Source of the DNA: an uncultured Eubacteriales bacterium
GTDB lineage: Bacteria > Bacillota > Clostridia > Tissierellales > Peptoniphilaceae
Length of the DNA: 64,000 nucleotides
Assembly: GCA_900540185.1 (NCBI GenBank)
Contig: UQFH01000003.1
Coordinates: forward strand, 62,001 to 126,000
Direction of reading: 5' to 3'
In this document: piece after piece, positions 59,099 through 64,000 of the stretch
Position numbering within the stretch: position 1 is the first letter of the stretch
Layout of the letters: each line of letters starts with the position of its first letter
Made by a program: the position numbers and the translations under genes
The notes under the pieces: generated by a model
Databases searched by the model: none
Told to the model about the DNA's origin: nothing
Seen by the model: the letters and a program-made list of their open reading frames with translations, nothing else

Positions 59099-61069
59099 TT
59101 AGTTTTTCTTGTCGAGTTGCAGTTGATAGAGTCTGTAGTAGTAACCGCGTTTTTCCATAAGTTCTTCGTGGTTTCCGACTTCAACAATCTCGCCTTTATT
59201 CATTACATAAATTCTATCCATATCGCTTATTGTAGAAAGTCTGTGCGCAATTGCGATAGTGGTTCTGTCTTTCATAAGCTCCTTTAGACCTTCTTGAATA
59301 AGGATTTCCGTTTCCGTGTCGATTGAAGCGGTCGCTTCGTCCAAAATCAAGATTTCAGGGTCTCTAAGAATTGTTCTTGCAAAAGAGAGGAGCTGTCTTT
59401 GACCGGTGGAAAGCGTGCTTCCACGTTCTTGAACAGGTGTGTCGTAGCCTTCACTCAAATTTCTTACAAAGTCGTCTGCGCGCACGCGTTTTGATGCGGC
59501 TTCGATGGCCTCGTCGTCAAATTTTTCTCCGAGTGTGATATTGTATCTTATATCGCCCGAGAAAAGGAAAACGTCTTGAAGAACAAATCCGATTCTTCGT
59601 CTGAGTTCATCGGTTTCCATAGTTCTTATGTCCACTCCGTCGACAAAGATGTTTCCGGAGTCTATGTCATAAAATCTTGCAAGAACTGACATAATTGAAC
59701 TCTTTCCGGCGCCTGTTGCACCGACAAATGCAACCGATTCACCTTTCTTGACTTTGAAATTTATACCTTTTAAAACCTCTTCGCCGGGAATATATGAAAA
59801 TCTTACATCGCGGAATTCGATAGAACCTTCTTCCGCTTCGATATTTTCTTTTGCATATTCAGGAAGCGGTTTTATTTTTGTGTCCGTTTCCAAAAGCTTT
59901 ATAATCTTTTCAACGCTAGCAAAAGCAAGTTGCATGATATTGTATCTTTCTGTGATTTCCATAATCGGTCTGAAGAACTGTTTCAGATATGTTATGAAAA
60001 GAAAGAGCGTACCGAATTCGATGTTTGATTTTATAACTTGACCGCCGCCGTAGTAGATTAAAAATGCCTCTCCGAGGGATCTTATGATTTCTATTGTAGG
60101 TCTAAAAAATGCGTGGTTTCTGACTTGTTTTAAAATTGTGTCGAGATAGTCCTTGTTCCTTTCATCGAATTTTTCTTCCATCTTCTTTTCTTTACCGAAT
60201 ATTCTTATGATACTCATGCCGCTCAAATATTCGTTTAAAACTGTATTTATTATTGAAAGCTTCGTTCTTGCTGCTCTAAAAATTCTAAATTGAATATTTC
60301 TAAAGACAATACTTATTGCAACGATTACAGGAATCATTGTAAAACACATGAGTGCGAGTTTGTAGTCGAGTCTAAGCATGAGAACCATAATTCCTATTAT
60401 AACTCCGAAGTCGGCGATAAAACTTATCAAAACGTTTGAGTAGAATTGCGAGAGCGTTTGCGTGTCGCTTATAACTCTTGTCATGAGTCGACCGACCGGC
60501 ATATTGTTGAAGAATGTATGGTTTTGCTCAAGCACGTGGTTGAAAGTGAGTTTTCTTATATCGTAGATTATGCTTGCGCCGCTCTTTCCAAGTGTAAAGT
60601 TAAAAATCCATGTTGCAAGGAAGTTTGAAAATACTGCAATTAAATAATATAATCCGATTTTTGTTACAGCTGAAATGTCCCTTTGACGGTAATCCTTGTA
60701 TACGTTATCATCAATGAGTTCAAGTTTTTCGTCGCCTTCCATAAGATATCTTTCGCCGTCACTAGTGCTTATTGTGAAATTCTTAGCATTTTCCGGAATT
60801 TCTTTAAGTTCGGTTGTACGTTTAAAATATCTTCCTCCGACATTAAGCGCATCTTCGCTCGTTTCTACTTCGACCATCGGAATGACGTCGCCTGAAATAT
60901 AATCGTCGATTGCGATTTTTATGAGGTACGGGTTTAAAAGTGAGAGGAGAGTTGAGATGATGACGAAAAAGAGCGCCATCAAAAGCTGCTTTGTATAAGG
61001 CTTTGCGAATTTTAAAAGATATTTAAAGAGTTTCGATTTATCTTCTTTTACTTCAACTACTTTTTGCAT
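59099..61069 (-). CDS. Heterodimeric ABC multidrug-type exporter, larger subunit
   Basis: A 656-residue half-exporter of the BmrD/LmrD/YfiC type. An extracellular insertion of about 80 residues (from DVIPMVEVETSEDA to DNVYKDYRQRD) separates membrane segments 1 and 2, which explains its length. The ATPase carries the canonical catalytic site: Walker A GATGAGKSS (about residue 455), Walker B ILILDEATASID, switch AIAHRLST. Its signature is altered to LSTGQRQLLSFAR. It starts directly after the partner gene stop and pairs with it. Confidence 0.9.
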   Translation of the reverse strand: MQKVVEVKEDKSKLFKYLLKFAKPYTKQLLMALFFVIISTLLSLLNPYLIKIAIDDYISGDVIPMVEVETSEDALNVGGRYFKRTTELKEIPENAKNFTISTSDGERYLMEGDEKLELIDDNVYKDYRQRDISAVTKIGLYYLIAVFSNFLATWIFNFTLGKSGASIIYDIRKLTFNHVLEQNHTFFNNMPVGRLMTRVISDTQTLSQFYSNVLISFIADFGVIIGIMVLMLRLDYKLALMCFTMIPVIVAISIVFRNIQFRIFRAARTKLSIINTVLNEYLSGMSIIRIFGKEKKMEEKFDERNKDYLDTILKQVRNHAFFRPTIEIIRSLGEAFLIYYGGGQVIKSNIEFGTLFLFITYLKQFFRPIMEITERYNIMQLAFASVEKIIKLLETDTKIKPLPEYAKENIEAEEGSIEFRDVRFSYIPGEEVLKGINFKVKKGESVAFVGATGAGKSSIMSVLARFYDIDSGNIFVDGVDIRTMETDELRRRIGFVLQDVFLFSGDIRYNITLGEKFDDEAIEAASKRVRADDFVRNLSEGYDTPVQERGSTLSTGQRQLLSFARTILRDPEILILDEATASIDTETEILIQEGLKELMKDRTTIAIAHRLSTISDMDRIYVMNKGEIVEVGNHEELMEKRGYYYRLYQLQLDKKN

Positions 61070-62818
61070 CTAAAACCCTCCTTTTAATTCATCTTCAAGC
61101 AATTGATTTTGATACATTTTATTGTATTCTCCATCAAGCTCTACAAGTTCGTCGTGTGTTCCTCTTTCTTTTATATGACCGTCTTCGAGGAATATGATTT
61201 CATCACAAGCTTTAATCGTTGAAATTCTGTGCGCAATAATGACTTCCGTTGCATTGATTTTTGAAAGCGCTTCCAAAATGCTCTTTTCGGTATTTGTGTC
61301 AACAGCCGAAAGCGAATCGTCGAGCACGAGTAGGCTCGGATTTTTTATTAATGCACGCGCAATTGAAACACGTTGCTTTTGTCCACCCGACAATGTGACA
61401 CCTCTTTCGCCTATAACTGTGTCAAAATCGTCTTTGAAATCCATAATGTCGTTATAGACTCCGGATTTCTTTGCTGCATCATACACTTCATCAACGTCGT
61501 AGTCACGTTCAAATGAAAATGCGATATTTTCTCTTAAACTTTCCGAGAAAAGGAAATTGTCTTGCGGTACATAGCCCGTTTTTTCAGACAAGTCATTTAT
61601 TCTGATTCTTTCAATCGGTTGATTGTCGATTAAAATTTCGCCCTCATCAGGCAGATATTCTCTAAAAATGAGTTTTAAAATTGTGGACTTTGAGCTTCCC
61701 GTTTTTCCGACAAGAGCAAGGCTCTTTCCGTTTTCAAGTTTAAAACTGATATTTTTAAGCGCATAATTTTCTTCGCCCGGATATTTGAATGAAACATTTT
61801 TAAACTCAATCGACGTTTTGTCTTCCGGTAAACGAATCGGATTTTCAACATCTTTGATTGTAGGTTTGTTTTTGAGCATTTCGTCAATTCTAAAAAGCCC
61901 GGCGCTTCCTTGTTGGATTTGTCCGATAATAATGCCGAGACTTCTTGCCGGCCACATAATAATTCCTACATAAGTATATAATGCGACAAAGTCCCCAAGA
62001 CTTATTGTGCCGTCAATAACATATCTTGCACCGAAGAATATGACAAGCATATAACTGATTCCTGCAAGGAGAACCATAAACGGGAAAAAGAATGTTTGTG
62101 TCTTTACAACATTTAAATCTTTGTTATAGTAGTTTTTGTTAGCTTCATCAAAACGCTTCTTAGTGCTTTCTTCTTCAACAAACGCTTTTACGACTGAAAT
62201 GCCCGAAAAACTTTCCGTTGTAACGTCACTTAATTTTGCATAAGCCTCTTGTCTTTTTCTAAATATTTTATAGAAAACTTTTCCTGAAGCAATAACTATT
62301 GCAGCGGTTATAGGAATAGGAAAAAGAGTTGTTGCTGTCATTCTTATTCCGACCGTTCGAATCATCATAATAATTGTGAAAATAAGCATGAATGAAGAGT
62401 CGACACTCATCATTATACCTTCACCGGTAAACATTCTGACCGAGTTTATATCGTTTGTAGCATATGCCATAAGATCTCCGATTTTGTGGTAGTTGTAAAA
62501 CTCGTTATCCATGCTTAGCCAGTGGTTGAAGAGTTGTCTTCTTATGTCATATTCAATTCTTCTTGCACTTCCGAAAAGACACACGCGCCAAAAATATCTT
62601 CCGATACTCATTATGAGTCCCGCGCCGATTGTCAAAAGGGCGTAAGTAACAAGTTTGTCTTTTGTAAGAGTGCCGTTTTGATAGTCGTTTGCAAAATTTC
62701 TTAAGATTTGCGGCACATAAATCACGAGCGTGTCAATTACTATGAGCCATAAAACACCAATGATATATTTAGTCTTATATGGCTTCATATATCTTGATAT
62801 CGACTTTAAAAATTTCAT
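61070..62818 (-). CDS. Heterodimeric ABC multidrug-type exporter, smaller subunit
   Basis: A 582-residue half-exporter of the BmrC/LmrC/YfiB type with six membrane segments. Its ATPase has a degenerate catalytic site: Walker A GKTGSSKST (Ser for the usual Gly before Lys) and Walker B LLVLDDSLSAVD (Asp for the catalytic Glu), with an intact signature LSGGQKQRVSIARA. Such asymmetry is normal in this heterodimer class. It is the first gene of the pair and has a GAGGAGG site, with a 17-bp palindrome just upstream. Confidence 0.9.
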   Translation of the reverse strand: MKFLKSISRYMKPYKTKYIIGVLWLIVIDTLVIYVPQILRNFANDYQNGTLTKDKLVTYALLTIGAGLIMSIGRYFWRVCLFGSARRIEYDIRRQLFNHWLSMDNEFYNYHKIGDLMAYATNDINSVRMFTGEGIMMSVDSSFMLIFTIIMMIRTVGIRMTATTLFPIPITAAIVIASGKVFYKIFRKRQEAYAKLSDVTTESFSGISVVKAFVEEESTKKRFDEANKNYYNKDLNVVKTQTFFFPFMVLLAGISYMLVIFFGARYVIDGTISLGDFVALYTYVGIIMWPARSLGIIIGQIQQGSAGLFRIDEMLKNKPTIKDVENPIRLPEDKTSIEFKNVSFKYPGEENYALKNISFKLENGKSLALVGKTGSSKSTILKLIFREYLPDEGEILIDNQPIERIRINDLSEKTGYVPQDNFLFSESLRENIAFSFERDYDVDEVYDAAKKSGVYNDIMDFKDDFDTVIGERGVTLSGGQKQRVSIARALIKNPSLLVLDDSLSAVDTNTEKSILEALSKINATEVIIAHRISTIKACDEIIFLEDGHIKERGTHDELVELDGEYNKMYQNQLLEDELKGGF

Positions 62819-62832
62819 AATACCTCCTCATC

Positions 62833-62849
62833 ATTTCGGTAACCGAAAT
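62833..62849 (-). promoter_or_regulatory. Palindromic operator candidate of the exporter operon
   Basis: ATTTCGGTAACCGAAAT is a perfect 17-bp palindrome (8 + 1 + 8) lying 5 bases upstream of the ribosome binding site of the exporter operon. It is GC-richer at its core than the flanking AT-rich DNA. Exporters of this class are often repressed by MarR- or PadR-type regulators binding such sites; no regulator gene is adjacent here. Confidence 0.65.
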
Positions 62850-63080
62850 ATAATAATAAAAAAATATAATTCATTTAGAATTATTATACCACAAATTTTA
62901 TAAAAAAACACATAAATGAAAAAAAGAAATAAATAGATTAAAATAAAAACGAGTTTAGATTAATTTGATGCCATATCTGTTTAAAAAAATACATATAGGG
63001 TAATAAATATATAGTTGGATTAAATAAACTCAATAGCAGTTGAATTTATTGATGCAAATATTATAACGGAGGTTTTATAT

Positions 63081-63518
63081 ATGAAAATTTTTGACATGAT
63101 TGAAGCAAAAAGAAGAGAAGAAAGAAGAAAGAAACTTATCGAAGACGGCATGAAATGTTTAACCGGTCTTGCAACAGGACTTGCAATCGGCGGAGCTGCA
63201 GGCATTTTGTTTGCACCTAAGAGCGGAGACGAAACCAGAGAAGACATCAAAAATTTCTACAACGAAAAGAAAGAACAAGCTGAAGAAATGGCATTGAACG
63301 CAAAAGAAAAAGTTCAAGATAAGGCACAAGGCATTTACGACAAGGGCAAAAAAGCTCTTGATGATGCAAAGGATAAGGCTGACGATATGAAATTGAAAGC
63401 ACTTGACAAAGCTGAAGATGCAATCGACAATACAAAGGAAGGTCTTGAAAAAGCTAAAAAAGAAGCTGATAAAGCAGCTGACAAAGCAGAAGAAAAAATA
63501 GAAAAAGCAAAGAAATAG
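63081..63518 (+). CDS. YtxH domain-containing protein
   Basis: A 145-residue protein: a short basic start, one glycine-rich hydrophobic helix (LTGLATGLAIGGAAGILFAP, about residues 31-50) followed by KSGDETRE, the YtxH hallmark. A long Lys/Glu/Ala-rich helix (about residues 60-145) is likely a coiled coil. YtxH proteins are membrane-attached, often stress-linked, with unknown activity. It has an ACGGAGG site and is followed after 10 bases by a DUF948 gene, a common pairing. Confidence 0.85.
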   Translation: MKIFDMIEAKRREERRKKLIEDGMKCLTGLATGLAIGGAAGILFAPKSGDETREDIKNFYNEKKEQAEEMALNAKEKVQDKAQGIYDKGKKALDDAKDKADDMKLKALDKAEDAIDNTKEGLEKAKKEADKAADKAEEKIEKAKK

Positions 63519-63528
63519 GTGACGATTT

Positions 63529-64000
63529 ATGACAACTTGGGAAATAATTAAATATATCCTGTTATATATCGTTATGGGTGCGGGAGTTTTTGCTCTCGTC
63601 GGACTTGGAATGTTTTTGGTAAATCTTGCAAAGACTGTGAAAAGTGCAAAGACAATTTTGGATGACAACAAGCCTGCGATAGATCACTCTTTAAGTGTTC
63701 TCCCTGAGGTTGTGGAAAATGTTTCCGATATAACTTACAGTGTTGGAGAAATCGCCGAAAAGAGCAAACCTGAAATTGCGACTATATTATCCAATGTTTC
63801 AAGCGTTTCAAACGATGTATCACATGTAACAGGAACAGCAAAAGATGCGACTGACAGTGTTGCTTATGGAATAAAACAAGTCGCAAGCGGACTTGAAGAA
63901 GTCGGAAATAAGACAAAAGAAACAGCCGAAAATGTTTCAAATCTCTTTCAAAGGGGAGTAAACGGTGTAAAATACAATTTCTTTGAAACAAAAAAGGATG
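63529..64000 (+). CDS. DUF948 domain protein (partial at window end)
   Basis: The frame opens at ATG 63529 and stays open to the window edge (157 codons). It has one N-terminal membrane helix (IVMGAGVFALVGLGMFLV) followed by a long helical region with repeated Ser/Val/Asn heptads (VSSVSNDVSHVTGTAKDA), typical of DUF948. Together with the YtxH gene just upstream it probably forms a small membrane-associated, coiled-coil pair. Function unknown. Confidence 0.78.
   Translation, partial: MTTWEIIKYILLYIVMGAGVFALVGLGMFLVNLAKTVKSAKTILDDNKPAIDHSLSVLPEVVENVSDITYSVGEIAEKSKPEIATILSNVSSVSNDVSHVTGTAKDATDSVAYGIKQVASGLEEVGNKTKETAENVSNLFQRGVNGVKYNFFETKKD

Noticed and set aside
63159..63671. 170-codon frame on the minus strand opposite the YtxH/DUF948 genes
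   Set aside because: It mirrors the Lys/Glu/Ala-rich coding sequence and reads as Phe/Cys-rich low-complexity protein without a ribosome binding site; the plus-strand genes have clear domains and good starts.

Overview
The window looks like a chromosomal segment of a low-GC, Gram-positive anaerobe, most plausibly a member of the Peptoniphilaceae/Tissierellales (Gram-positive anaerobic cocci and relatives). This is an inference from several things: strong AGGAGG-type ribosome binding sites, frequent TTG starts, tandem sodium:alanine/glycine symporters, a split glycine cleavage P-protein, 2[4Fe-4S] ferredoxin, MnmH (selenouridine synthase), and protein sequences of Clostridia type. There are no tRNA or rRNA genes and no CRISPR array. 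Gene density is high and most genes sit in short operons bounded by clear hairpin terminators.

Layout. 1-3976: three tandem AGCS amino-acid symporters (minus strand, the first cut by the window edge). 4089-5631: a PAP2-like membrane protein overlapping an alpha/beta-hydrolase that has lost its nucleophile. 5761-8334: DUF4190-like protein, a divergent Lgt homologue, a class-I glutamine amidotransferase and a short-chain dehydrogenase. 8462-9580: trmB and a ferredoxin. 9645-13610: an accessory island with different base and codon use. It holds a structured RNA-like segment fused to the tail of a broken ABC transporter, an intact ABC half-exporter, a sensor kinase, and a NarL/LuxR response regulator whose only sensible start is AUU. 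13745-19238: a ugpBAEC-like glycerol-3-phosphate/glycerophosphodiester uptake operon with a HAD phosphatase and a glycerophosphodiesterase. 19296-22060: rpsD, mnmH, rplM-rpsI. 22193-23939: an ABC exporter preceded by a 16-codon ORF. 23997-25990: folC divergent from a THF riboswitch and folT. 26188-30534: gcvT-gcvH-gcvPA-gcvPB. 30633-32665: YitT and a secreted protein. 32682-39149: a ykkC-family (PRPP-type) riboswitch, purEFMNH and a purine permease. 39222-44704: ABC-F protein, small membrane protein and a two-gene ABC exporter. 44890-49062: a second folC, a second YitT, a lipoprotein and an M18 aminopeptidase. 49212-55759: a membrane flippase-like protein and hemACDBL plus a GNAT acetyltransferase. 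55853-64000: AI-2E family transporter, zinc-ribbon protein, ABC half-exporter, heterodimeric ABC exporter with a palindromic operator candidate, YtxH protein and a DUF948 protein running off the end.

How the genes fit together. Glycine and one-carbon metabolism are prominent: symporters for alanine/glycine, the glycine cleavage system feeding methylene-THF, two FolC enzymes, riboswitch-controlled folate uptake, and folate-using purine synthesis (PurN, PurH) under a PRPP-sensing element. PurF in that operon has lost its glutaminase catalytic residues, which would suit an ammonia-rich amino-acid fermenter. The haem cluster supplies uroporphyrinogen III only, so it more likely feeds corrinoids or sirohaem than haem.

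The least explained features are the 9.6-13.6 kb island, the PurF, hydrolase and Lgt homologues with missing catalytic residues, and the 16-codon ORF in front of the exporter at 22.3 kb.
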